Source of the DNA: Microbacterium invictum
GTDB taxonomy: Bacteria; Actinomycetota; Actinomycetes; Actinomycetales; Microbacteriaceae
Assembly: GCF_034421375.1 (NCBI RefSeq)
Contig: NZ_CP139779.1
Span: 1,860,001 to 1,924,000 of the forward strand
Length of the DNA: 64,000 nt
Reading direction: 5' to 3'
Made by a program: the position numbers and the translations under genes. Positions 30,109 to 38,122 of this stretch are shown here, one piece after another (position 1 is the first letter of the stretch; each line of letters opens with the position of its first letter). Under the pieces are notes generated by a model, which was given only the letters and a program-made list of their open reading frames with translations, ran no database searches and was not told the origin of the DNA.

Positions 30109-31982
30109 TGGCCGGTCGCATCCGTCAGGCCGACGTGGAGGAAGTGAAGGCGCGGACCAACATCGGCGACATCATCGGCGAGCGGGTGGCGTTGAAATCC
30201 GCCGGGGTGGGATCTCTGAAGGGTCTGTGCCCGTTCCACGACGAGCGCAGTCCGAGCTTCCACGTCCGCCCGCAGGTCGGCTTCTACCACTGCTTCGGCT
30301 GCGGCGAATCCGGCGACGTCTACACGTTCCTGCGGAAGATGGACCACGTCTCCTTCACCGAGGCCGTCGAGCGCCTCGCCGGGCGGATCGGCTTCGCGCT
30401 GCACTACGAGGACGGCGGCGCGGCGCCGGAGACGACCGGACGCAGCCGACTCTATGCGGCCAACGCCGCGGCGGCGGAGTACTTCCGTTCCCAGCTCGGC
30501 ACGTCCGACGCCGCGGCCGCACGCACCTTCCTCGGTGAGCGGGGGTTCGACGCCGGTGCCGCCGCGCACTTCGGTGTGGGGTACGCGCCCCGCGGGTGGT
30601 CGCATCTTATGGACCACCTCACCGGCCAGGGCTTCAGCCGCGAGGAGCTCACCACCGCCGGTCTCGTCTCGCAGGGTCAGCGTGGCGTGTACGACCGGTT
30701 CCGCGGGCGCCTGGTCTGGCCGATCCGCGACGTCACCGGGCAGGTGATCGGATTCGGTGCCCGGAAGCTCTACGAGGACGATGGCGGTCCGAAGTACCTC
30801 AACACGCCCGAGACCCCGATCTACCGCAAGGCACAGGTGCTCTACGGGCTGGATCTCGCGAAGCGCGACATCTCCCGCGACCACCGCGTGGTGGTCGTCG
30901 AGGGATACACGGATGTCATGGCCTGCCACCTCGCGGGCGTGACCACCGCGGTGGCCACGTGCGGCACCGCGTTCGGGACGGATCACATCACCGTGCTGCG
31001 TCGGGTCATGGGCGACGACAGCGCGGCGGGGGAGGTCGTGTTCACCTTCGATCCCGACGCCGCCGGGCAGAAGGCGGCTCTTCGGGCGTTCGGGGACGAG
31101 AAGCGGTTCGCCGCGCAGACATACGTCGCCGTGGCGCCCGACGGGCTGGATCCCTGCGACCTCCGCATGGCCAAGGGGGATGCCGCGGTGCGCGCGCTCA
31201 TGGACCACAAGGCCCCCATGTTCGAGTTCGTGATCGATCAGCGATTGGCGGGATTCGATCTCGCCAGCGTGGAGGGACGCGCGGGGGCGCTCGGCGCCGC
31301 GGCGCCGATCGTGGCCGAGATCCGCGATCCCGCGCTCCGCCCGGGGTACACGCGGGTCCTCGCGCGGCGGCTCGGACTCGACCTGACCGAGGTTTCGGCC
31401 GCCGTCGAACGTGCCGCGCGCGGAGCGAGCCGCGACGCCGACGCACTGCGTCGCGGCGTCGAGACCACACGATCGACCGAGCGGCATCCGGCGGAGGGGG
31501 AGGACCTCGTCCGTCCGACGGTGGACACACTCCCTCGCACGGCTGACGCCGCCCTCGAGCGCGACGCCCTGACGGGGTTCCTGCAGTTCGGGCACCGCAT
31601 CGACACGACACTGAGGTCGCGCGCCCTCGCCCAGCCGTTCCGGACGCCCGCTCTCGAGGCGGTGCGCCGGACCCTCAGCACGGTGCCCGATATGGACCGC
31701 GCGGGTTGGGCCGCGGACGCCGTCTCGGCCGTGCGCGAGCCCTACCGCTCGCTCGCCGCCGAGCTGCTGACGCGCGCATTCCCCGCTCTGACCGATGACG
31801 CCGCCGTCGCCTCCACCGCCGACCTCGCCCGCCGCGTCGTGCTGCGCGGTCTCGAGGACGACAAGCGCGAACTCCTCGGGGCCATCCAGCGGGTGGCCCC
31901 GGATTCCGAGGAGGGGCGCGCCGTACGGCTGCGCCTGCGCGAGCTCGACCACGACCGGCAGCTCCTGACGACCGAAAGCTGA
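30108..31982 (+). CDS. dnaG: DNA primase
   Basis: Makes RNA primers at the replication fork; 624 residues. N-terminal CHC2 zinc finger (CPFHDERSPSFHV...CFGCGESGD), RNA polymerase core with TOPRIM motif VVVEGYTDVMA and FDPDAAGQKAA, and a C-terminal DnaB-interaction domain. ATG 30108 overlaps the dgt stop (TGATG), implying translational coupling. Confidence 0.96.
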   Translation: MAGRIRQADVEEVKARTNIGDIIGERVALKSAGVGSLKGLCPFHDERSPSFHVRPQVGFYHCFGCGESGDVYTFLRKMDHVSFTEAVERLAGRIGFALHYEDGGAAPETTGRSRLYAANAAAAEYFRSQLGTSDAAAARTFLGERGFDAGAAAHFGVGYAPRGWSHLMDHLTGQGFSREELTTAGLVSQGQRGVYDRFRGRLVWPIRDVTGQVIGFGARKLYEDDGGPKYLNTPETPIYRKAQVLYGLDLAKRDISRDHRVVVVEGYTDVMACHLAGVTTAVATCGTAFGTDHITVLRRVMGDDSAAGEVVFTFDPDAAGQKAALRAFGDEKRFAAQTYVAVAPDGLDPCDLRMAKGDAAVRALMDHKAPMFEFVIDQRLAGFDLASVEGRAGALGAAAPIVAEIRDPALRPGYTRVLARRLGLDLTEVSAAVERAARGASRDADALRRGVETTRSTERHPAEGEDLVRPTVDTLPRTADAALERDALTGFLQFGHRIDTTLRSRALAQPFRTPALEAVRRTLSTVPDMDRAGWAADAVSAVREPYRSLAAELLTRAFPALTDDAAVASTADLARRVVLRGLEDDKRELLGAIQRVAPDSEEGRAVRLRLRELDHDRQLLTTES

Positions 31983-32026
31983 GCTCGACGGTCGCCGACC
32001 GGCCGGCGACGAGGCATGATGGGGCT

Positions 32027-32812
32027 ATGGCCCCGCCGCGAGACGACGACGTCGCGATCCACAGCCGCGACCTCTCCTTGGCGTGGAATCCCCGCCCCGG
32101 CGCCCTGCGTGTCGTCGAAGGCGTCTCGTTCCTCCTTCCGCGCGCCGGAACGCTCGCGATCATGGGAGCCACGGGCTCGGGCAAGTCGAGCCTGCTGACG
32201 GTGCTCGCCGGACAAGCCCCGGCCGATCTCGGGGTGGTCGGCGGCGACGCCGTGGTCGAGGGCATCTCGGTCCGTCACCCGGGACGCAAGCACCGCGTAC
32301 TGACCTACGTCGCCGGGTACTTGCCGCAGAGCGCCGGCGCGAAGCTGCCTGCACGGCTGACGGTGTCGGAGACGATCGCCGAGCCCGTGACGAGCCGGGA
32401 TCGCCGCGTCAATCAGCGAGCGCTGTCGATCCGGGTCGCCGCGCTGCTGGACGAGATGATGCTCCCCCTGGGTGCGGCGGCGAAGTACCCGTACGAACTC
32501 AGCGCAGGCATGCGCCAGCGCGTCGCCTTCGCGCGCGCCCTCATGCTCCAGCCGAAGGTCTTCCTCGCCGACGAGCCCTTCGCCAACATGGACATCGAGG
32601 TGCGCCGGGCGGCACACGACGCCATCCGCCGGCGTCGCGACGACGCCGGGATGGCCAGTGTGATCGTCACCAATGAGGAGGATGTCGCGCGCGACCTCGA
32701 CGCGCAGGTGCTCGTGCTGCGCGGAGGGCACCCGGTGGCGGCCGGGCGGCATCTCGACGACCTGCTCTGGACGCCCGGAGGCGCCGACGACCGGCGGCAC
32801 GCCGCATCCTGA
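32027..32812 (+). CDS. Orphan ABC transporter ATP-binding protein
   Basis: ABC ATPase of 261 residues with Walker A GATGSGKSS (about 46), signature LSAGMRQRV (about 158), Walker B KVFLADEP (about 178). The expected switch His is Asn in IVTNEEDV, where many ABC ATPases have a TH pair. No permease or binding-protein gene is adjacent, so the partner and substrate are unknown. ATG 32027 with only a weak upstream CATGAT element. Confidence 0.85.
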   Translation: MAPPRDDDVAIHSRDLSLAWNPRPGALRVVEGVSFLLPRAGTLAIMGATGSGKSSLLTVLAGQAPADLGVVGGDAVVEGISVRHPGRKHRVLTYVAGYLPQSAGAKLPARLTVSETIAEPVTSRDRRVNQRALSIRVAALLDEMMLPLGAAAKYPYELSAGMRQRVAFARALMLQPKVFLADEPFANMDIEVRRAAHDAIRRRRDDAGMASVIVTNEEDVARDLDAQVLVLRGGHPVAAGRHLDDLLWTPGGADDRRHAAS

Positions 32813-32876
32813 TGTCACGGGCACCCTCGCGGGTTTGCTAGCATGGTCGGGTTGCCCGCGCTTCGGCGAGGGACAT

Positions 32877-32949
32877 TCCTCCATAGCTCAATTGGCAGAG
32901 CAATCGGCTGTTAACCGATAGGTTCTTGGTTCGAGTCCAAGTGGGGGAG
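32877..32949 (+). tRNA. tRNA-Asn (GTT)
   Basis: 73-nt cloverleaf: acceptor TCCTCCA/TGGGGGA (one T-G pair), anticodon stem ATCGG/CCGAT with loop CTGTTAA, anticodon GTT at 32910-32912, and T-arm with TTCGAGT loop. CCA is not encoded. TAGCAT at 32838-32843 may be the promoter -10. A strong terminator follows after 3 nt. Confidence 0.97.
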
Positions 32950-32952
32950 CGC

Positions 32953-32984
32953 AAACGGCTCGGGGCTCCACCCCCGGGCCGTTT
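32953..32984 (+). terminator. Terminator of tRNA-Asn
   Basis: 13-bp stem AAACGGCTCGGGG / CCCCGGGCCGTTT (one T-G pair), 6-nt loop, then TTTCTTCG: one of the few intrinsic terminators here with a T-rich tail. Confidence 0.9.
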
Positions 32985-33097
32985 CTTCGTATCCGCCACG
33001 ACGTACGGACCGACTTCCGTCGCTGTAAGCGATCGCGACCCGTCGATGGATGCTGTGGCGGACGGCGGTGGGCGACATTTCTTGACGGGTCGCATGT

Positions 33098-33131
33098 GGG
33101 GCGGACGGCGACGTCGCCCTGTGGCCGCCCC
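33098..33131 (-). terminator. Possible terminator after def
   Basis: GGGGCGG and CCGCCCC enclose a second palindrome GGCGACGTCGCC, 33 bp beyond the def stop. The 33-kb gap from 32985 to 33097 holds nothing else I can recognise. Confidence 0.4.
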
Positions 33132-33163
33132 GTAGCCGCCCTATGGCCGCACGACGGCTGTTG

Positions 33164-33730
33164 TCAGGCGTCGAGGTCGTCGACGCCGGGCATCCACGAC
33201 GAGCCGGGGCGTCCCCAGCCGCGCTTGCGAGCGATCTTCTGCACCGTCTTCCACTCCCCGTCGTCCAGTCGGTCGATGTACAGGACGCCGTCGAGGTGGT
33301 CGAACTCGTGCTGGAGGATGCGGGCGCGCCATCCGTCCACCTCGAGCGAGACCGACCGCCCGTCGAGGTCGTGCCCGGTGACGCGGACCCGATCCGAACG
33401 GCGGAGCGGGAACCGTTCCCCGGGGAACGAGAGGCAGCCCTCCGACTCCTCGTCGGGGTCGGGCTCACCAGGAACCGTCGGCAGCATCCAGAGGTCGGGG
33501 TTGATGATCACTCCGCGCCAGGGGAGACCCTCGTCGTCCTCGTAGGAGTAGGTGAAGATCCGCAGCGGCACACCCACCTGGGGGGCGGCGAGCCCGACAC
33601 CGGGGGCGGCGTCCATGGTGTCGAACATGTCCGCCACGAGCGAGCGGATGTCTTCGGTGATCTCCTCCACGGGGGCGGCGGGGGCGTGGAGCACCGGGTC
33701 TCCCATGATGCGAATCGCTCGAACGGCCAT
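33164..33730 (-). CDS. def: Peptide deformylase
   Basis: Metalloprotease that removes N-formyl groups from new proteins; 188 residues. All three motifs are intact: GVGLAAPQVG, EGCLSFPGE and QHEFDHLDGVL, giving the Cys and two His metal ligands and catalytic Glu. ATG 33730 lies 6 nt after TAGGCT on the reverse strand (leaderless). Divergent from the DMT-type gene. Confidence 0.96.
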   Translation of the reverse strand: MAVRAIRIMGDPVLHAPAAPVEEITEDIRSLVADMFDTMDAAPGVGLAAPQVGVPLRIFTYSYEDDEGLPWRGVIINPDLWMLPTVPGEPDPDEESEGCLSFPGERFPLRRSDRVRVTGHDLDGRSVSLEVDGWRARILQHEFDHLDGVLYIDRLDDGEWKTVQKIARKRGWGRPGSSWMPGVDDLDA

Positions 33731-33772
33731 GTCTCGAGCCTATCGACGGGACTCGGCAGGTATGGTCGAGGG

Positions 33773-34852
33773 GTGCTGAGCGCGGACGTACAACTGGACG
33801 ATGTGGGCGAGGTCCTCGTCGGCGTGTTCCAGAATCCCGGACTGCTCATCGGCATCCCCCTGGCGCTTCTCGGCGCGGTGTTCATGTCGTTCGGCGCGCA
33901 GTATCAGCACCGCGGCGTGGCGAAGGTCGAGCAGATCAGCGGGGCCGGCGGCGCGGGGGGCCTCAGCGGCGGGCAGCTGCTCCGCCTGCTCTCGCGGCCG
34001 TCGTGGGTCATCGGCACGGCGATGCTCGTCCTTGCGATCCTGTGCCAACTCGCCGCGCTGTCGTTCGCCCCCCTGATCGTCGTCCAGCCCCTCGGCGCGA
34101 TCGCCCTGGTGATCACCACGTTGCTGAATGCGCGCATCAGCGGCCACAAGCCCACGAAGCGCTCGCTCATCGCCATCGGCGCGTGCGTGGGAGGCATCTT
34201 CATCTTCGTCACCATCGCCGCCTTCTTCGCCACGGAGTCGCCGATCTCCGACGGGCAGCTCATCACGATCCTGCTCATCCTCGCCGCGGTGACCGTCGCC
34301 TTCGCGGGCCTCTGGGTGTGGCTCCGCAAGCGGATGGGCGCCCTGTTCTACATCATGGCGGCCGGCGTGATCTACGGCTTCGTCGCGACGCTGGCGAAGG
34401 TCGTCATCGTGCGGATCCAGAATCAGAACTTCGAGTGGCTCACCCTCCTCTGCCTGGTGGCGCTGCTCGTCGGCACGGGCGTGGGCGCCTACTTCGTGCA
34501 GACCGCGTATTCGTCTGGACCGCCCGATCTGGTCATCGCCGGACTGACGGTGATCGACCCGATCGTCGCGATCCTGATCGGTCTCATCGTCCTCGGCGAA
34601 GCTGCCACGGCACCGCTCTGGGCCAACATCGGCTTCCTCGTCGCCGGCGTGATCGCGGTCTGGGGCGTCTTCCAGCTGGCGCGATATCACCCTCAGATCG
34701 TCAGCGACAGCAAGGAGATCCCTATTCCCCGAGGCTCCGGGGGAGACGGCACGGTCACCGGCCCCAGCACGGGATCCATCCGCGTCACCGAGGCGGTGGC
34801 CAAGGTCTGGCCCGAACCGCCCGTTCGCGATCGTGACGACCCGCGCCGCTGA
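33773..34852 (+). CDS. DMT-type multispanning membrane protein
   Basis: Membrane protein of 359 residues with nine or ten predicted helices; resembles the DMT superfamily (NIPA/EamA-like; ALLGAVFMSFGAQYQHRG and VVQPLGAIALVITTLLNA). Probably a transporter; substrate unknown. The last 45 residues are a hydrophilic tail. GTG 33773 follows TATGGT by 6 nt (leaderless); the frame further upstream is a shadow of def. Confidence 0.85.
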   Translation: MLSADVQLDDVGEVLVGVFQNPGLLIGIPLALLGAVFMSFGAQYQHRGVAKVEQISGAGGAGGLSGGQLLRLLSRPSWVIGTAMLVLAILCQLAALSFAPLIVVQPLGAIALVITTLLNARISGHKPTKRSLIAIGACVGGIFIFVTIAAFFATESPISDGQLITILLILAAVTVAFAGLWVWLRKRMGALFYIMAAGVIYGFVATLAKVVIVRIQNQNFEWLTLLCLVALLVGTGVGAYFVQTAYSSGPPDLVIAGLTVIDPIVAILIGLIVLGEAATAPLWANIGFLVAGVIAVWGVFQLARYHPQIVSDSKEIPIPRGSGGDGTVTGPSTGSIRVTEAVAKVWPEPPVRDRDDPRR

Positions 34853-34871
34853 GCCTCCGCGGCGACATCTG

Positions 34872-34945
34872 TAGGGCGGGTGGGACTTGAACCCACGATC
34901 GTCGGGTTATGAGCCCGCTGCCTTCACCAGCTTGGCCACCGCCCC
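34872..34945 (-). tRNA. tRNA with CAT anticodon (tRNA-Met)
   Basis: 74-nt cloverleaf: acceptor GGGGCGG/CCGCCCT (terminal G-T), discriminator A, anticodon CAT in loop CTCATAA with GGG/CCC anticodon stem, T loop TTCAAGT. CCA not encoded. The GGG/CCC stem is an initiator-like trait, but position 1 is paired and the D arm looks like an elongator; tRNA-Ile2 (lysidine) cannot be excluded from sequence alone. Confidence 0.9.
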
Positions 34946-34980
34946 TCGCCTCCGAGCCTAGCGGCCGGACGCATCCGTGT

Positions 34981-37017
34981 TCATCGGCGCACGCCGGTCG
35001 ACATCACCGCCCCGATGTATGAGTACTTCACGAAGACCTCCTCGGCGATGCCGGCTTCGGTCAGCACGCCCTGCACGGCACTGAGCATGTAGCTGGAGTC
35101 CCAGCCGAGATACAGGTGGTGATCGGCGTCCAGCGCGTCCCACTGCCCGGTCCACGCCCGCTCCGGATAGACCGGGCCGCCCCGGCGCGCACTGTAGGCG
35201 ACCACTGCGTCCCGCTCATCGGCCCACAGACGCGCGAAGACGCGGTGGAAGAGGTACCGGACGTCCTTGACCTCCCAGTGCTCACCGCGGTACTCGACAT
35301 AGTCCCACTCGCGCTCCCAGCCCCGCGGCCAGCCGCGTCGGCGGACGGCGTCCAGGACCGGGGTCAGCCCGTCGTCATCGATGCCCGAGACATCCGGGCG
35401 CGGCCACACGCGCACGAACTGCGCGGTCAGCGCGGCCGAGCGGGCCGAGATCTCCCTGGTTCCCCACCTGTCCCGGGCTGCCACCTCAGCCGTGGCGGGC
35501 ACGGCTGAGCGCCGGTATCCGTCGCGCTTGACGGGGAACGACGCATCGAAGACCTGCATCCCGTGCTCCTCCTCGATGAGCACCAGGTTCCCGAGGGTGC
35601 GTGCGAGGGCCCGGTGACTGTTCTGCTCGTCCTCCGAGTACTCGATCCAGGGGCGGACGCCGTCGCCGCTCCAGCCCTCTCCGGGCGTGAGGGGCACGAT
35701 GTGATCGACGTCCCACCCGGCGCCCGCGTCGACGTCGACGTCGACGTCGACGTCGAAAAGCCTTGTGAGCACGTAGTCAGGGTGGGGGAGATCGGAGTAC
35801 TTCAGGGCCACTGAGACGCGCTCGTCGCTGGGCATTATGCGAGCCAGCGCCCGGGTGAGCGCCCCCGCCCCTTCCTGCTCGGCGCGACACAGTCGCGCGA
35901 CGATCCGGTCGGTCCCGATCCCGACGATCGTCCGGCGAAGCAGCAGCGATTCCACCTGCTGGAGCAGGGCGAGGAGCGCCTCGCGCGTGAGGTCGCCGGC
36001 GCGGAAGCGGCGGTAGACCCGCATCACGAGCGGGAACGCGACCGAACCGAAGACGCCCACACCGGCCAGGCGTCGCGAGATCCGATCGTCCGGTTCGCGG
36101 CCCGGCTCGCGAAGGGTGCGGTGGATCTCGGCGTACTCCCGCCACTCGGCCGCGTGGGCGTCCAGCGATCCGGGCTCCAGGCGCGGGAACTCGTGCCGGA
36201 AGACGTCGTAGACGCCTCGACCGCCCGCATCCTCGCTCTCGCGGCCCGTCCGCATCACGAGGTACTGCTGCCAAAAGGCGGCGATGCTCTCGCCGGTCGC
36301 CTGCTCGATCGGGAGCCAGTACTCCTCTTCGATCCGCACCTGCTCGGCATGGGAGAGTCCCATCAGCACGTAGTTGTGGATCAGCTCGTGGTCGCGCAGC
36401 GGCTCACCGGTGGAGTTCAGGCTCTCGAAGATCTGCTGCGCGTTGGCGCCTGAACCCAGGCTGATGGCGACGTGCTCGAGCTTCTGCAGGCCCCGCCAGA
36501 TGTGCGGCGCCTCATCGGGGGAGACCTGGCTCCGGAAGAACGCATAATTGTCGGCGAAGCGCGATGCGCGCACCGCCGGGTCGGCGTCGTCGCCCAGGAC
36601 GACCGCGCGGAAGACGTCCGCCCAGGCGCGGTGGGGGCGCAATGTCGTCCGCGGTCCGGCGCCCGGTTCCCCCTCGCGAAGGAGGACATCCCGCAGCTGC
36701 GCGGACAGCGCGGGGTCGGCATCGCCGACGGCATGCTGGAGGGCTGCCACGAGAAGCATCAGCGTCGTGATGCGCTGCTGACCATCGATGAGGACGAGCT
36801 CCTCGTCCGAGACCGCCGAGAGGACGGAACCGATGAAGTGCATGTGCCGGTCATCGAGGTCGGCGACGGCGCGGATGTCGGTGAGCAGCTGTTCGCAGTT
36901 TCCGATGTCCCACCGGTACTGCCGCTGATAGACCGGGACGACGATCGTGCGGTCGCCGGCGGCGAGCCACCGCAGGGTGTTGACGGCGGTGGCATCGACG
37001 TTCGTGGCGGTGACCAT
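34981..37017 (-). CDS. GmrSD-like DUF262/DUF1524 protein (putative modified-DNA restriction)
   Basis: Single-chain protein of 678 residues. N-terminal DUF262 (ParB/Srx-like) with VYQRQYRWD (29-37) and the NTP-site DGQQRITTL (78-86), and FESLNSTGEPL. Then a helical linker and DUF1524 HNH nuclease with VDHIVPLT (His439), LGNLVLIEEEHG and the KRDGY/RW...R tail. This layout is that of GmrSD/SspE-type phage-defence enzymes acting on modified DNA. The last 130 residues (from about 548: Trp-rich, GWPRGWEREWDY) match no domain I know. A run of DV dipeptides before the HNH motif is encoded by a DNA microsatellite. No methyltransferase or partner is adjacent. Confidence 0.85.
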   Translation of the reverse strand: MVTATNVDATAVNTLRWLAAGDRTIVVPVYQRQYRWDIGNCEQLLTDIRAVADLDDRHMHFIGSVLSAVSDEELVLIDGQQRITTLMLLVAALQHAVGDADPALSAQLRDVLLREGEPGAGPRTTLRPHRAWADVFRAVVLGDDADPAVRASRFADNYAFFRSQVSPDEAPHIWRGLQKLEHVAISLGSGANAQQIFESLNSTGEPLRDHELIHNYVLMGLSHAEQVRIEEEYWLPIEQATGESIAAFWQQYLVMRTGRESEDAGGRGVYDVFRHEFPRLEPGSLDAHAAEWREYAEIHRTLREPGREPDDRISRRLAGVGVFGSVAFPLVMRVYRRFRAGDLTREALLALLQQVESLLLRRTIVGIGTDRIVARLCRAEQEGAGALTRALARIMPSDERVSVALKYSDLPHPDYVLTRLFDVDVDVDVDAGAGWDVDHIVPLTPGEGWSGDGVRPWIEYSEDEQNSHRALARTLGNLVLIEEEHGMQVFDASFPVKRDGYRRSAVPATAEVAARDRWGTREISARSAALTAQFVRVWPRPDVSGIDDDGLTPVLDAVRRRGWPRGWEREWDYVEYRGEHWEVKDVRYLFHRVFARLWADERDAVVAYSARRGGPVYPERAWTGQWDALDADHHLYLGWDSSYMLSAVQGVLTEAGIAEEVFVKYSYIGAVMSTGVRR
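35727..35756. repeat. Hexanucleotide microsatellite in the DUF262 gene
   Basis: Five perfect copies of CGTCGA. In frame on the reverse strand they encode alternating Asp-Val just before the HNH motif. Changes in copy number would keep the frame. Confidence 0.95.
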
Positions 37018-37107
37018 CGGCGCGGTTCTCTCCTCCGGATGTCGCGGGCGGACCGCGTCGAGTCTAATGAACGCGTGCCGCCTCCCCGGGCTCCCGCGCC
37101 CGCCGGA

Positions 37108-37123
37108 GGTAGGCTTGCCTTAG
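37108..37123 (+). promoter_or_regulatory. Possible DtxR/IdeR iron-box-like site
   Basis: GGTAGGCTTGCCTTAG contains AGGC-TT-GCCT and matches about 10 of 13 positions of the right part of the IdeR box (TAGGCTAACCTAA), but the left part is poor. It lies 47 bp before a putative iron enzyme gene, which makes iron control worth testing. Confidence 0.35.
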
Positions 37124-37169
37124 TTGGCCTGTTAAAACGTGCTGGCCACCTACGAAAGGGCATAACGCT

Positions 37170-37943
37170 ATGGGTTACATCAAGTCGGCCGCTCTCGAAG
37201 AGACCGGCTACGTGGTGCTGGACAGCTACGGCAAGGAGATCGACCCCAAGGAGTGGCTCGACCTTGAGTACGTCGACTGGAAGTCCTCGGGCGACACCCG
37301 CTTCGCACCCCTCGCCTCGGCGAAGGGCGAGATCGAGTGCAACGGCTTCTGGAACCACAAGCCGCCGCGCACCGACAAGGACGGCGTGTGGATCGACGCG
37401 CAGACCGCGATCGCACCGACCCTCACCGAGCGGGCCCTCGAGCCGGGTGCGAACGTCGGCCGCTGCCGGATCATCGAGCTGCAGCCGAACTCGTACGCGG
37501 ACTGCCTGTACAACCTCCACCAGGACGACAACAACCGCCTGAACCCGGATGGCACCGGGTGGGTCGTCCGCGGGTTCTTCAACCTCACCGACGATAAGGA
37601 CAGCTTCTTCGTCCTCCGCGAGAACCGCACCGACCCGCAGGGCGAGGTGCGCATCGCGCTCCCGGCCGGAGCTCAGCTGATCATCGACACGCAGCGCCTC
37701 TGGCACGCCGCGACGCACCTCGGCAGCGAGCCGCGCTACTGCCTCATCACGTCATGGGAGTCGGGCGCGGAGCTGGACGCCTACATCGAGAAGTACAACG
37801 GCGTTCCGCACGCCGACAACGTCGAGGTCGCGCAGGACGTGCTGGAAGCCGGCCAGGTCGAGCAGGCTCGCCGCGACGCCGCGCGCGCCGCGTACTACGC
37901 CGCGAAGGGTCAGCAGGAGAAGCTGGCCATGAGCGAGGCCTGA
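37170..37943 (+). CDS. Uncharacterised protein with HxD...H...R pattern (putative Fe(II) dioxygenase fold)
   Basis: 257-residue soluble protein I do not recognise by name. The pattern H117-x-D119 (YNLHQDDNN), H179 (QRLWHAATH) and R189 (EPRYCLI) has the order and spacing of the metal triad plus 2-oxoglutarate-binding Arg of double-stranded beta-helix Fe(II) oxygenases. The C-terminal 50 residues are Ala/Gln/Glu-rich helix. ATG 37170 follows GAAAGGGC (SD). It stands alone, closed by a strong terminator. The enzyme assignment is inference. Confidence 0.8.
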   Translation: MGYIKSAALEETGYVVLDSYGKEIDPKEWLDLEYVDWKSSGDTRFAPLASAKGEIECNGFWNHKPPRTDKDGVWIDAQTAIAPTLTERALEPGANVGRCRIIELQPNSYADCLYNLHQDDNNRLNPDGTGWVVRGFFNLTDDKDSFFVLRENRTDPQGEVRIALPAGAQLIIDTQRLWHAATHLGSEPRYCLITSWESGAELDAYIEKYNGVPHADNVEVAQDVLEAGQVEQARRDAARAAYYAAKGQQEKLAMSEA

Positions 37944-37960
37944 GTCGCCCCACCCCTCCA

Positions 37961-37994
37961 GAAGGTCCCGGTGCGCTTCTGCGCCGGGACCTTC
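37961..37994 (+). terminator. Terminator after the putative dioxygenase gene
   Basis: GAAGGTCCCGG...GCGC loop GCGC...CCGGGACCTTC: a 14-bp stem with one bulged T and a TTCT loop, 18 bp after the stop. Confidence 0.85.
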
Positions 37995-38003
37995 GGCGTG
38001 TCG

Positions 38004-38025
38004 GGAATCACACGCTTGTGATTCC
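38004..38025 (+). promoter_or_regulatory. Palindromic operator candidate upstream of the DUF3145 gene
   Basis: Perfect 9-bp inverted repeat GGAATCACA-CGCT-TGTGATTCC. Its right half contains TTGTGA (38016-38021), the -35 of a promoter whose -10 is GATAAT (38040-38045) with an 18-bp spacer. A protein bound here would cover the -35. Confidence 0.6.
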
Positions 38026-38045
38026 GCAGATGGTCGGGTGATAAT
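38016..38045 (+). promoter_or_regulatory. Promoter of the DUF3145 gene
   Basis: TTGTGA, 18 bp, GATAAT, preceded by the extended TG. Gives a leader of about 70 nt to ATG 38123, which has GAGGAAACGGAGA before it. Confidence 0.6.
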
Positions 38046-38122
38046 GGCCGCACAACCGAACACGCCGGACATGTCGTTTCACAGGTCGTAGGGGAAGACG
38101 TACCTGAGGAAACGGAGACATC

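Noticed and set aside
32985..33097. Small forward frame after tRNA-Asn (MVRVQVGERKR...)
   Set aside because: Runs out of the tRNA and terminator, has no ribosome-binding site and no protein-like composition.
34872..37017. DUF262 gene as cargo of a tRNA-integrated island
   Set aside because: No integrase, no repeated tRNA 3' end, and the gene lies on the 5' side of the tRNA; base composition is like the neighbours.
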